Assembly: GCF_002217435.1 (NCBI RefSeq) | Contig: NZ_MUHF01000002.1 | Span: forward strand, 1 to 64,000 | Length of the DNA: 64,000 nucleotides | Source: Flavobacterium reichenbachii | Lineage (GTDB): Bacteria; Bacteroidota; Bacteroidia; Flavobacteriales; Flavobacteriaceae | Direction of reading: 5' to 3' | In this document: piece after piece, positions 1 to 9,016 of the stretch | Position numbering within the stretch: position 1 is the first letter of the stretch | How the letters are laid out: every line of letters begins with the position of its first letter | The notes under the pieces: model-generated | Databases searched by the model: none | What the model was told of the DNA's origin: nothing | The model's input: only the letters and a program-made list of their open reading frames with translations | Program-made: the position numbers and the translations under genes

Positions 1-86
1 CATAGCTATGTTTGTTAATACAAGTAAAACGCCTTTTATAAGTTTACAAAATCTATGTTTCTATGTGTTGAATATAATTACACCCA
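1..86. repeat. Partial copy (A) of a dispersed intergenic element, cut by the window edge
   Basis: The first 43 bases are identical to 44759-44801, and similarity continues through the TCTATGTGTTGA block to ATTACACCCAA. That last stretch resembles the inner end of the terminal inverted repeats seen at 27294-27410 and 29222-29314. The element ends about 12 bp from the purL stop codon. The rest lies outside the window. Confidence 0.75.
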
Positions 87-97
87 AAAGGTATTTT

Positions 98-3000
98 TTA
101 GTTTTTCTCAATCCATTTTCTTGCATTTACAAAAGCTTCATGCCAAGGCGAAACCTCGTCGTTTCTATCTTTTGGATAATGAGCCCAGTTCCATTGAAAA
201 GTCGAACGCTCAATATGAGGCATCATCACCAAATGTCTTCCGGTTTTATCACACATCATAGCGGTGTTATAATCCGAACCATTTGGGTTTGCAGGATATC
301 CTTCGTAAGCATATTTCGAAACAATGTTGTAGTTTTCTTCAGCAAGAGGCAAATTGAATTTTCCTTCTCCGTGAGAAACCCAAACGCCTAAAGTACTTCC
401 AGCCAATGTTGATAACATAACCGAATTATTCTCCTGAACTTTTACAGAAGTAAAGATACTTTCGTGTTTCTGGCTTTCGTTATGCAGCATTTTTCCGTGA
501 ACTTCATGCTCCGGATTAATCACTTCCAATTCCATAAACAATTGGCATCCGTTACAGATTCCAACAGATAAAGTATCTTCTCTTTTAAAGAATTTATCTA
601 AAGCTGTTTTTGCTTTTTCGTTGTATAAGAAAGCTCCAGCCCAGCCTTTAGCAGAACCTAAAACATCTGAGTTAGAGAATCCTCCAACTGCACCAATAAA
701 CTGAATATCTTCCAACGTTTCACGACCAGAAATTAAATCTGTCATGTGTACGTCTTTTACATCGAATCCTGCCAAGTACATTGCATTTGCCATTTCACGC
801 TCAGAATTACTTCCTTTTTCACGAATAATAGCTGCTTTTGGTCTTGGTTTAGAATTGTCAATTTCTGGTTTTTTTCCTGTGAAATGCGCTGGGAAAGTAT
901 ATTGTAAAACCTGATTTTTATAATTTTCGAAACGTGCCTGAGCTCTTCCGTTTTTAGATTGTTTTTGATCTAATAAATAAGAAGTTTCAAACCAGATATC
1001 TCTGTAAGCTTTTATGTCCAAAGTCCAAAGTCCAAGGTCTAAAGTCTCTGTAGTTGTCGCTTTTCCTAATTTGAAGAATTCGATATTATTAGCTTTCAAT
1101 TTAGCTTCAACAGCCGAATCTTCTTTTGCTTGAAAAACAATTCCGATGTTTTCTGCGAAAAGGATTTTCAATAAGTCTTTTTCAGCAAATGCAGAGAAAT
1201 CAATTTTTGCTCCAAGATTTACATCAGCAAAACACAATTCTAATAAAGTAGTAATCAAACCACCGCTTCCGATATCGTGTCCGGCTAAAATCTGGCTTTC
1301 GCCGATTAATTCCTGAATGGTATTAAATGCATTTTTGAAGAAAGAAGCGTCTTTAATGGTAGAAGTTTCGTTTCCGATTGTGTTTCTGATTTGTGCAAAA
1401 GATGAACCTCCTAATTTGAAATCATCCTGAGACAAATTGATATAATAAATAGAATCTCCGTTTTTCTGTAAAACCGGTTCAACCACTTTTCTAATGTCTG
1501 TACAGTTTCCTCCAGCCGAAATAATAACCGTTCCCGGCGCGATTACTTCGTCGTTTGGATATTTTTGTTTCATCGAAAGTGAATCTTTTCCTGTCGGAAT
1601 ATTGATTCCCAATTCAATTGCAAATTCTGAACAACCTTCAACAGCAGCGTACAAACGAGCGTCTTCGCCTTCGTTTTTACAAGCCCACATCCAGTTTGCA
1701 GATAATGAAATTCCTTTTAAACCATCTTTAATTGGTGCCCAAACAATGTTTGATAACGATTCTGCAATAGCATTTCTGCTTCCTGCAACCGGATCAATCA
1801 AAGCAGCGATAGGAGCGTGCCCGATAGAAGTTGCAATTCCTTCTTTTCCTAAATAATCCAAAGCCATTACGCCAACATTATTCAATGGCAATTGTAACGG
1901 ACCTGCATTTTGCTGTTTCGCCACTTTTCCACCAACACAACGGTCCACTTTATTCGTTAACCAGTCTTTTGAGGCAACAGCTTCAAGACGTAAAACGTCT
2001 TTTAAGTAACTTTCGAAATCATTTGCTGAATACGAAACGTCAGCATACTTTCTATCGATAGTTTTATCGTTCATGATTGTTTTTGGTGAACTTCCGAAGA
2101 AATCTTCCAAAGCATAATCCATCGGTTTTGAACCATTAGATTTTGATTGAAAAGTAAAACGGTGATCGCCCGTTACATCTCCAACCTGATACATTGGCGA
2201 ACGCTCTCTGTCGGCGATTCTTTGCAAAGTATCGATATCTTTTTGACCAATAACCAATCCCATTCTTTCCTGAGATTCGTTACCAATAATTTCTTTTGCA
2301 GAAAGTGTTGGATCTCCAACCGGTAATTTGTCTAAATCGATCAAACCTCCAGTTTCTTCCACCAATTCAGAAAGACAGTTTAAGTGTCCGCCCGCACCGT
2401 GATCGTGAATCGAAACAATTGGATTGTGATCGCTTTCTACCAAACCACGAATCGCGTTTGCAGCACGTTTTTGCATTTCAGGGTTTGAACGCTGAATCGC
2501 GTTTAATTCGATTCCTGAACCGAAAGCACCAGTATCTGCAGAAGAAACTGCAGCACCACCCATTCCGATTCTATAATTTTCTCCACCAAGAATTACGATT
2601 TTATCTCCTTCTTGTGGTTTCTTTTTGATTGCCTGATCTAATTTTCCGTAACCAATTCCGCCCGCCTGCATGATCACTTTATCGTAACCAATTTTACGGT
2701 CGTTTTCTGAATGTTCGAAAGTTAAAACTGAACCTGTAATTAACGGTTGCCCGAATTTATTTCCAAAATCAGAAGCTCCGTTTGAAGCTTTGATTAAAAT
2801 ATCCATTGGCGTTTGGTACAGCCATTTTCTTTCTTCAACTGCATTTTCCCATTTTCTATCGTCGTTTAAACGAGAATAGGAAGTCATGTAAACCGCAGTT
2901 CCTGCCAATGGCAACGAACCTTGACCTCCTGCTAAACGGTCACGAATTTCTCCTCCAGAACCTGTTGCAGCTCCGTTGAAAGGCTCAACTGTTGTTGGAA

Positions 3001-3751
3001 AATTGTGTGTTTCTGCTTTTAGAGATAAAACCGAATCAAATTCTTTTATCTCGTAATAATCTGGTTTGTCGGCAGATTTTGGTGCAAATTGCTGCACTTT
3101 TGGTCCTTTTACAAAAGCAACATTGTCTTTGTAAGCAGACACAATATCGTTAGGATTTTCCTGTGATGTTTTTTTGATTAATTTAAAAAGAGAAGTTTCT
3201 TTTTCTTCACCGTCAATAACAAAAGTTCCGTTGAAAATTTTGTGACGGCAGTGTTCCGAATTCGCTTGAGAGAAAGCAAAAATCTCGGAATCCGTTAATT
3301 TTCTTCCTAGTTTTACAGCAAGATTGTCTAAATAATCTACTTCTTCCTGACTTAAAGCTAAACCTTCAACTTTATTATAAGCAGCGATATCATCGATTTC
3401 CAAAATAGGTTCCGGCTGAACATTGATTGTGAAAATTTCCTGATCTAATTGATTGAATTTTTGTGAAAGCATCGGATCAAAATCAGTGAAATCTTCCGTT
3501 GCAGGATGAAATTCTTCAATTCTGATAATGCCCGGAATACCCATATTTTGAGTAATTTCTACAGCATTTGTACTCCAAGGAGTTATCATAGTGGCACGTG
3601 GACCAACAAAAAAATCCGACAAGGCGGATTTTTCGATCTTATAAGAGTTGGCAAAAAGCCAGTTTAGTTTTGAAATGTCTTGAGCCGAAATTTCGTTTTG
3701 CGTTTGTACGGCAAAAACAGTTTTGCTTTGGTTTTCAAAGAAATGGATCAT
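98..3751 (-). CDS. purL: Phosphoribosylformylglycinamidine synthase, single-chain
   Basis: This enzyme catalyses the ATP- and glutamine-dependent conversion of FGAR to FGAM in purine synthesis. The 1217-residue length fits the large single-chain form that carries PurS-like, synthetase and glutaminase parts. Visible landmarks are NSEHCRHKIFNG near residue 164, GSGGEIRDR near 267, the glutaminase nucleophile in GICNGCQ near 1068, and WVSHGEGKF and PHIER near the C-terminus, as expected for a class I glutaminase triad. An upstream in-frame ATG at 3784 overlaps the predicted -7 box, so I place the start at 3751 (MIHFFENQ). It is a monocistronic minus-strand gene with its own promoter. A terminator-like hairpin lies inside the early coding region at 3610-3633. 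Confidence 0.97.
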   Translation of the reverse strand: MIHFFENQSKTVFAVQTQNEISAQDISKLNWLFANSYKIEKSALSDFFVGPRATMITPWSTNAVEITQNMGIPGIIRIEEFHPATEDFTDFDPMLSQKFNQLDQEIFTINVQPEPILEIDDIAAYNKVEGLALSQEEVDYLDNLAVKLGRKLTDSEIFAFSQANSEHCRHKIFNGTFVIDGEEKETSLFKLIKKTSQENPNDIVSAYKDNVAFVKGPKVQQFAPKSADKPDYYEIKEFDSVLSLKAETHNFPTTVEPFNGAATGSGGEIRDRLAGGQGSLPLAGTAVYMTSYSRLNDDRKWENAVEERKWLYQTPMDILIKASNGASDFGNKFGQPLITGSVLTFEHSENDRKIGYDKVIMQAGGIGYGKLDQAIKKKPQEGDKIVILGGENYRIGMGGAAVSSADTGAFGSGIELNAIQRSNPEMQKRAANAIRGLVESDHNPIVSIHDHGAGGHLNCLSELVEETGGLIDLDKLPVGDPTLSAKEIIGNESQERMGLVIGQKDIDTLQRIADRERSPMYQVGDVTGDHRFTFQSKSNGSKPMDYALEDFFGSSPKTIMNDKTIDRKYADVSYSANDFESYLKDVLRLEAVASKDWLTNKVDRCVGGKVAKQQNAGPLQLPLNNVGVMALDYLGKEGIATSIGHAPIAALIDPVAGSRNAIAESLSNIVWAPIKDGLKGISLSANWMWACKNEGEDARLYAAVEGCSEFAIELGINIPTGKDSLSMKQKYPNDEVIAPGTVIISAGGNCTDIRKVVEPVLQKNGDSIYYINLSQDDFKLGGSSFAQIRNTIGNETSTIKDASFFKNAFNTIQELIGESQILAGHDIGSGGLITTLLELCFADVNLGAKIDFSAFAEKDLLKILFAENIGIVFQAKEDSAVEAKLKANNIEFFKLGKATTTETLDLGLWTLDIKAYRDIWFETSYLLDQKQSKNGRAQARFENYKNQVLQYTFPAHFTGKKPEIDNSKPRPKAAIIREKGSNSEREMANAMYLAGFDVKDVHMTDLISGRETLEDIQFIGAVGGFSNSDVLGSAKGWAGAFLYNEKAKTALDKFFKREDTLSVGICNGCQLFMELEVINPEHEVHGKMLHNESQKHESIFTSVKVQENNSVMLSTLAGSTLGVWVSHGEGKFNLPLAEENYNIVSKYAYEGYPANPNGSDYNTAMMCDKTGRHLVMMPHIERSTFQWNWAHYPKDRNDEVSPWHEAFVNARKWIEKN
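3610..3633 (-). other. Terminator-like hairpin inside the purL coding region
   Basis: A 9-bp perfect stem (AAAAATCCG / CGGATTTTT) with a 6-nt loop is followed on the minus strand by a run of seven T. It lies around codons 39-47 of purL. Structurally it looks like an intrinsic terminator, but it may be a codon coincidence (Lys-Ser...Ser-Asp-Phe-Phe). Confidence 0.45.
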
Positions 3752-3781
3752 TGTGATGTGTAGTTTGTTGTATTGAAGGTG

Positions 3782-3812
3782 CAAATTTAGTGTAAATAAA
3801 TAGTAAGCGCAA
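3782..3812 (-). promoter_or_regulatory. Predicted purL promoter (Bacteroidota -33/-7 type)
   Basis: Read on the minus strand: TTG (3812-3810), a 20-bp spacer, then TAAATTTG (3789-3782). This matches the Flavobacterium/Bacteroides consensus TTG-N17-23-TAnnTTTG. The expected transcript start is near 3775, about 25 nt upstream of the ATG at 3751. Confidence 0.6.
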
Positions 3813-4090
3813 ATTTGAAAACAAACTCTTTTGAAAAAAAATAAAGCTGCCTTTTTATTGCATTTTGTTACTAAAAATAAGCAAAATTAAGAAGATTCCG
3901 TTCTCGCAAATTTTGCGGATTTATTAAAGAATACAAGTAATATAATCTACTGCATAACTTAAATTTGAAAGAGAAAAATAAACTTTATCAGAAAGAATCA
4001 AAATCAAAAAGTAACATCTTTTGGAAGAACAATTTTGCAAAATTTTGGAGTAAATAAAAAATCAATCTTGATAAAATTTCCTCTTAAACA
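3813..4090. other. Intergenic region with no gene seen
   Basis: AT-rich sequence between the purL promoter and the terminator of the endonuclease gene. I see no open reading frame with a plausible start and no RNA gene. A short palindrome, CGCAAATTTTGCG near 3914, has no T-run after it and is left unassigned. Confidence 0.5.
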
Positions 4091-4118
4091 TAAAAAAAAA
4101 CGGCAGTCTGCCGCTTTT
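4091..4118 (-). terminator. Intrinsic terminator of the endonuclease gene
   Basis: A GC-rich stem (CGGCAG/CTGCCG type, 4101-4113) is followed on the minus strand by nine T. It lies about 25 bp past the stop codon at 4140. Confidence 0.8.
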
Positions 4119-4139
4119 TGGTTCATGATAATCAAATTT

Positions 4140-5987
4140 TTAATTAATTATTATCTTTTTAAACGTTGTTTTTTCTCCTTCGATAATTTTGATAACGTAG
4201 ATTCCTGACGATAGATTTTGTACTGAAACTTCAGAAGAAGTTATGTTTTCTTTTTCAAAAACTTTTTGTCCTGCAAATGAAATAATTTCAATAGAGAACG
4301 GTGTTTCTGAATTTCCTAAACCAATATTAAAGTTTCCGTCAGAAGGATTCGGATAGATGATAATTTCATCTGATTCTGAAACAACAACTTCTTCTTCAAT
4401 CGCATAAGCTCTTTTGCTTGCTAAATTATTACAAGTGTCGGTAGTAAATGAATCCCATTGTGCACTTAAATTGAAAGTTGTACTTGGAGAAGTTACAGTC
4501 GATTTTCTTCTTAAAGTAACATCAACAGCAAAATTAGCTGTCCCGCCGCTAAAAGTTCCGATGATGTCAATCAAAACGCCATTTTTGAATAAACCCACAG
4601 CATCATTTCCGTTAAAAGTCAATTCGGTTGCCGTTGTCGAAATATTGGCAGCGCTTGTAGAAAAACAAGTTGAAGAAATAGAACTGTTTACAATTACAAA
4701 TTTACTTCCTGTTGTTAATGTTCCTGTTAAGGCCAAACCTGTGCTCCATGCGCCTGCGCCATTTGTTTGTTTTTTTATGGTGTAAGCTGCTAAACTAACA
4801 GAACTTCCGGTATTGTTTGCAATTTCTAAAGCTTTATTATTTCCAGAACCTTCAATATATTCAGAGAAAAGCAAATCTGTAGCTGTTCCTGTTCCACTGC
4901 TGTTCGTTGTAACTGCTATTGTGCTGCTGGACGCAGAAGCATTTCCTGCTGCATCTTTTGCTTTTACATAAATAGAATAACTCGTAGAAGCTGTTAAGCC
5001 AGTAATTGTTGCAGTTAATCCTGAAACAGTTGTTTTTAAAACGCTGTTGGCGTATACATCATAACCCGTAACGGCAACATTATCTGTAGAAGCATTCCAC
5101 GCAAGTGTAATCGAAGCTGCGGTTTTTGAAGTCGAAGCCAAACTTGTTGGAGCAGTTGGTGCCTGAGTATCTGTAGATGAAGTTCCGCCCCAAATCTGAT
5201 TTACATATTCCGTATGATCGATATAAGGATTTCGGTTATTTTGACGTCCATAAATTCCATTGTTTCGAGCTATTTCTCTGGCACTTACAGGATCCTGAGC
5301 ATGCCATGCCAATAATAAATTTAAGAAAGCAGTTGTAAAAACTTTATTACTTGAACCATCAAACATAGCGTATGAATATCCGGAAACAGTATTTTCATAT
5401 CGTGTAGCAAAGTAAAAATACATTCTTGCTATGTCTCCTTTAAAAGCATTAATTGGTTCAAAAACAGTTCCTGAGTATCCGGAAACAGAACTAGAACCTA
5501 ATTTACTTCCATTCTGAGAAGTGTAAGTTGCAGTACTAACAGTGCCGTGTGGATAGTTAGAACGCATTCCGTTTACTTTTCCGTCGGTTGGCGTTATAAA
5601 ATGCGCGTCGGCAACCATTGGTGACTGCTCATTAAAAACCGACTGCGGAATAATATGTTCTCTGTTGTAACAGTCGCCTTCTGCAGAATAATTCCCGCAT
5701 CTTTGAGTGGTTCCTGTGGTATAATTATAAGGATCTGTTCCTGATGGATTTTCAGAATACATGTCTAAAATTGTTCCGTCGTTTTCGTAAAAATTATCAA
5801 CATCAGAAGTTAGATATGTTGTGTACAAACCTGCATAACCATTATTGGTATGGTCTTTAATAATATTATACAATTGAGTTTTTAAAGTATAACCCGTTCC
5901 TGTTGCAGTGTTATAATAACCAGAAGGAATTTGGGCAAAACCCGCTGTAAAACAAAATAAAAAGAATAAAGAGTAGATTTTTTTCAT
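4140..5987 (-). CDS. Secreted endonuclease I with FN3, lamin-tail and T9SS sorting domains
   Basis: Residues 1-18 form a signal peptide ending FTAGFA|Q. Residues 20-270 are an endonuclease I (EndA/Vvn-type, His-Me finger) domain. It has CYNREHIIPQSVF at 106-118 (catalytic His 111), FKGDIARMYFY near 173 and the closing NRNPYIDHTEY at 251-261. A fibronectin type III domain (about 277-363) and a lamin-tail domain starting LLFSEYIEGSGNNKALEI (about 370-510) follow. The last 75 residues are a type IX secretion sorting domain (IIIYPNPSDGNFNI ... GIYVIKI ... FKKIIIN). The protein is inferred to be exported through the outer membrane to degrade extracellular DNA or RNA. It is a single-gene unit with its own terminator. 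Confidence 0.92.
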   Translation of the reverse strand: MKKIYSLFFLFCFTAGFAQIPSGYYNTATGTGYTLKTQLYNIIKDHTNNGYAGLYTTYLTSDVDNFYENDGTILDMYSENPSGTDPYNYTTGTTQRCGNYSAEGDCYNREHIIPQSVFNEQSPMVADAHFITPTDGKVNGMRSNYPHGTVSTATYTSQNGSKLGSSSVSGYSGTVFEPINAFKGDIARMYFYFATRYENTVSGYSYAMFDGSSNKVFTTAFLNLLLAWHAQDPVSAREIARNNGIYGRQNNRNPYIDHTEYVNQIWGGTSSTDTQAPTAPTSLASTSKTAASITLAWNASTDNVAVTGYDVYANSVLKTTVSGLTATITGLTASTSYSIYVKAKDAAGNASASSSTIAVTTNSSGTGTATDLLFSEYIEGSGNNKALEIANNTGSSVSLAAYTIKKQTNGAGAWSTGLALTGTLTTGSKFVIVNSSISSTCFSTSAANISTTATELTFNGNDAVGLFKNGVLIDIIGTFSGGTANFAVDVTLRRKSTVTSPSTTFNLSAQWDSFTTDTCNNLASKRAYAIEEEVVVSESDEIIIYPNPSDGNFNIGLGNSETPFSIEIISFAGQKVFEKENITSSEVSVQNLSSGIYVIKIIEGEKTTFKKIIIN

Positions 5988-6170
5988 AAAAAGTAGTTTT
6001 AGGATTTGTTTGAAATAATAAAATTTAGAGTTTTAATAAATTGATTATTAATAATCTAACGTTGTATTGTATCAAATTTACTACTTTTATGAATACGCTG
6101 TATTAACTGATCTTTAAATTTTGATCTATTTTTCTTACGAATCAATATTTATAGTTTTTAAAGACTTTGC

Positions 6171-6755
6171 TTATTTTTTTGCTAAAATCTTTTTTATGGC
6201 CTGACGATATTCTTTTTCAGATTTGCTGCTGCCGTCGTCTGTTATCTCAATATTGTAACTGTAAGCTTTGTTGTTTTTTATTTTATAAAATGCAGCCCAA
6301 TTGGTACCCGAATTTACATGACTTTCGATAATATTATATTTTGCATTGTAACTTGGATTTTTTATTTCGTTGAAACCAATTACTTTATTAAAACTGTTTG
6401 TTTTAGCATTGTATAAATACAAATTATAAGTCCAATTACTTCTGGCATCAGAAATATTTTGAACCAGAATGTCTTTTATTTTGTCATTATTGAAATCCTG
6501 AAACTCCACTTTCTGAACAAAACTAAAAATAGAATCTTTTACTAAAATTGAATTTTTACCATTTAATTTTTGACTGATGATTAAAATCGAATTTTTCTCT
6601 CTGTCATAACCTTCTTTTTCTTCGTCAAATGTGATAAGTTTTATAGATATTCCTTTATTTTTATAAATGGCATCGCATTTAACAGTAGTTGTTTTTTGAG
6701 CAAAAGCGTTTATAAAAATTATAATACAAATTGTGGTTAAGAGAGTTCTTTTCAT
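6171..6755 (-). CDS. Secreted protein of unknown function
   Basis: 194 residues with a clear signal peptide (MKRTLLTTICIIIFINAFAQ). The segment VEFQDFNNDKIKDILVQ resembles the acidic DxNxDxxxD calcium-type turns of FG-GAP/EF-hand-like periplasmic proteins. The rest is Lys- and Asn-rich beta-type sequence with no family I recognise. No lipobox, so it is probably periplasmic. It lies downstream of a small lipocalin-like gene but is separated from it by a decayed gene fragment, so co-transcription is uncertain. Confidence 0.7.
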   Translation of the reverse strand: MKRTLLTTICIIIFINAFAQKTTTVKCDAIYKNKGISIKLITFDEEKEGYDREKNSILIISQKLNGKNSILVKDSIFSFVQKVEFQDFNNDKIKDILVQNISDARSNWTYNLYLYNAKTNSFNKVIGFNEIKNPSYNAKYNIIESHVNSGTNWAAFYKIKNNKAYSYNIEITDDGSSKSEKEYRQAIKKILAKK

Positions 6756-6769
6756 TAGATTAAATAACA

Positions 6770-6881
6770 GTTATAATTTACGAAACGATAGATTTAAAAA
6801 TCTTTGCTTTGAAAAGCGCCAAATCACGAGAAGTTTTCGGAATTCCTAAAATGGGAATTGAAATTATATTGTTAAAGTCAA
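6770..6881 (-). pseudogene. Decayed copy of the 3' end of the beta-helix lipoprotein gene
   Basis: The minus strand reads NNIISIPILGIPKTSRDLALFKAKIF and then soon a stop. This aligns without a gap in phase to the end of the gene at 7387-8889 (IIPVDIIGNTRTSPPDLGAYQSKDF). DNA similarity is also obvious: AAAAATCTTTGCTTTGAAAAG at 6796 against AAAAATCTTTGCTCTGATAAG at 7389. It has no start codon and begins directly after the stop codon at 6882. Confidence 0.7.
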
Positions 6882-7334
6882 TTATTTTTTTTTCAGTGTC
6901 ATTGTGGTACTCATATTTTCTCCATTGAAATCTGCATCTCTTTTACCTGAACGAGTGGCTGAAAAAAGCATTTCATTATCGTTTACAAATTTTATTAGAC
7001 CCAGAATTCTGCCTTTTTCAACAAATTTTTCATTCTCTTCTATAAATGCAATAAAATCAATTGTAAATGGGGATTTCGAATAATCGATAGCATATTTTAA
7101 TTCGCTTGATTTTCCATCGTATTTTCCGCCTTTAATTATATTATTTTTCCCCTTTATAAATTCGCTTCCCAATGTTATTGAGGCATAATTATCTTCAGTA
7201 AAAATAAGTATACCCTGATTTCCATCAGAATCTATTCCTGACCATTCTCCAATAATTTTAGGAGTAGTTTGTGAGAAACTATAACTGGAAAAAAGTACTG
7301 TAAGTAGTAAAAATATTCTGTAAAGAAATTTCAT
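6882..7334 (-). CDS. Small secreted lipocalin-like protein
   Basis: 150 residues with a signal peptide (about 1-21, ending SYSFSQ). The mature start, KIIGEWSGIDSDGNQGILIFTEDNYASI, has the G-x-W and repeating beta-strand pattern of small lipocalin-like proteins. The function is unknown and the fold is an inference. The gene sits between two imperfect direct copies of the 3' end of the neighbouring lipoprotein gene, which suggests it was inserted or acquired there. Confidence 0.65.
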   Translation of the reverse strand: MKFLYRIFLLLTVLFSSYSFSQTTPKIIGEWSGIDSDGNQGILIFTEDNYASITLGSEFIKGKNNIIKGGKYDGKSSELKYAIDYSKSPFTIDFIAFIEENEKFVEKGRILGLIKFVNDNEMLFSATRSGKRDADFNGENMSTTMTLKKK

Positions 7335-7386
7335 TTTAGGAATTTTGAAATATTATTTTGAATGATTTTTATGATGCTACATTACC

Positions 7387-8889
7387 TCAAAAATCTTTGC
7401 TCTGATAAGCGCCTAAATCCGGTGGAGAAGTTCTGGTATTTCCAATAATATCTACTGGAATTATATACGCCTGATTTCCTTTCGCGAAAGCGGCAGAAGT
7501 TTTATCAATATTAAATTTATTCTGAGATACATTATAAAACTTCGGACTTTCATTTAGAATAATACTATTGTAATGCTGCGTATCGGTTTTAAATTGATAA
7601 TCAGGATTTGTTGAAGAACTGCTGAACTTTAACAGGCAGTTACTCAATTGATATACAAATGCAGCATTGGTATTTTTGTTCAAATTCAATTCGTTGGTAT
7701 TTGATCCATAAATAATACAATTATTGAAAGTTGCCTGAGTCAGCGGATTTGTTTCCGGAACTTTTCCGCTTAGGCTATTGCTCAAACTAACAGCAAAATG
7801 CGAATTGCTCTGCCAGTTGTTGTAAAAAGTACAGTGCGTAAAATTATAATTACCTCCGTAAACACAGGACAAACTTGCCAGACCGGCATAATTTATTACA
7901 ATGTTTTCTCCAGTGATTTGAGCATTTTCAGCCAAGATTCCGTACTGAGCACAATTGTAGATCTGCGTATTTTTTATTGCAGTATTTGTAGTAGTTTTTA
8001 GGTCTAAACCAATTGTGGCATTTTTTAAAGTAAGATGATTGATTGAATGATTTACGCTTCCTTCTGCGAGAATAATGGAGCCCCACTGTCCGGGAATATC
8101 AGAATACAAAGATTCTAACCGATCGCCTTCAAAAATAACTTCTTTTTCTAATTTTTCAGTCGTAGAAACACCTCCATTGATTTGAAGAGCCGCGTCAGAA
8201 TCTACAAAGAGTCCCGAATTGGCATGAAAAAACACTCTTGAACCTGCTTCAAAAACAGCTGTTTTTGTTTTTGGTACACCTGCATAACCATAAATTACAT
8301 AAGGTTTTTGGTTTGAAAAAAGCAATTCATTTCCGTTTACAGCATCGTTTTCTTCCAGATAAAAGCCATCAACATCTTTGCCGTCAATCTTGATTTTTTC
8401 TTTGCTTCCGTCAGGATTTTGTTTTGGATATAAAAATATTGCGTCCTGAATTAAAGTTACCAAAGCCACTTTTTGAAGATTAGCTCCGCTGTCAAATTCA
8501 ATCTCGTCTGTGTACAAAAAATCAGTCGGGTCAGCATCTGTAATATCAGCCGTTGTTTCTATAAAAATATATAAGCTGTCTTTTGCCAGTAACGTTACAT
8601 TGTTAAAAATTTTGCCTTGATTTCCGCTCATGCCGTCAACCGTCATGCGGTATTTAGAAGCCAGTCCTTTTTTGAGCTGGATAATCGGAATCGAAATATC
8701 ATCTTTGCTTTTATTGTAGACTTTAAGCTGATAAGTGCTGGAACCAATGTTTTTAAAAACAGTATCCAAATAAACGGTGTCTCTGGAAAATTTTAAATTG
8801 CCTGAACTTGCAACGGTATCAAAATCTGTTCTGCAGGAACTGAAAACTAAAATAACCGCGAAAATAAAGAGTGCAAAATAATGACGCAT
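7387..8889 (-). CDS. Lipoprotein with right-handed parallel beta-helix
   Basis: The start MRHYFALF at 8889 gives a lipoprotein signal with lipobox VFSSC. I prefer it over an upstream in-frame ATG at 8934, which would bury the signal. An N-terminal beta-sandwich-like part (about 20-190) is followed by an Asn/Gly-rich series of short strands (about 200-440) typical of right-handed beta-helix/pectate-lyase-like repeats (HLTLKNATIGLDLKTT, NTQIYNCAQYGILAEN). It ends in the common DLGAY motif of that group. About 500 residues. No catalytic residues can be assigned, and the substrate, possibly a surface polysaccharide, is unknown. Confidence 0.8.
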   Translation of the reverse strand: MRHYFALFIFAVILVFSSCRTDFDTVASSGNLKFSRDTVYLDTVFKNIGSSTYQLKVYNKSKDDISIPIIQLKKGLASKYRMTVDGMSGNQGKIFNNVTLLAKDSLYIFIETTADITDADPTDFLYTDEIEFDSGANLQKVALVTLIQDAIFLYPKQNPDGSKEKIKIDGKDVDGFYLEENDAVNGNELLFSNQKPYVIYGYAGVPKTKTAVFEAGSRVFFHANSGLFVDSDAALQINGGVSTTEKLEKEVIFEGDRLESLYSDIPGQWGSIILAEGSVNHSINHLTLKNATIGLDLKTTTNTAIKNTQIYNCAQYGILAENAQITGENIVINYAGLASLSCVYGGNYNFTHCTFYNNWQSNSHFAVSLSNSLSGKVPETNPLTQATFNNCIIYGSNTNELNLNKNTNAAFVYQLSNCLLKFSSSSTNPDYQFKTDTQHYNSIILNESPKFYNVSQNKFNIDKTSAAFAKGNQAYIIPVDIIGNTRTSPPDLGAYQSKDF

Positions 8890-9016
8890 CTGAATTGTTT
8901 TTTTGTAAAAATAACAAAAATCTGACAGCTTCATAAATGATTTTTAATTTTAGAATTGGATTTTCTAATTTGTATCTTATCTTTTATTTAATTTTACGAT
9001 TTTAAAGCTTATTTTA

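Noticed and set aside
1494..2628. Open frames of 76-120 residues on the plus strand within purL
   Set aside because: They are antisense shadows of a well-conserved gene and have no recognisable protein features.
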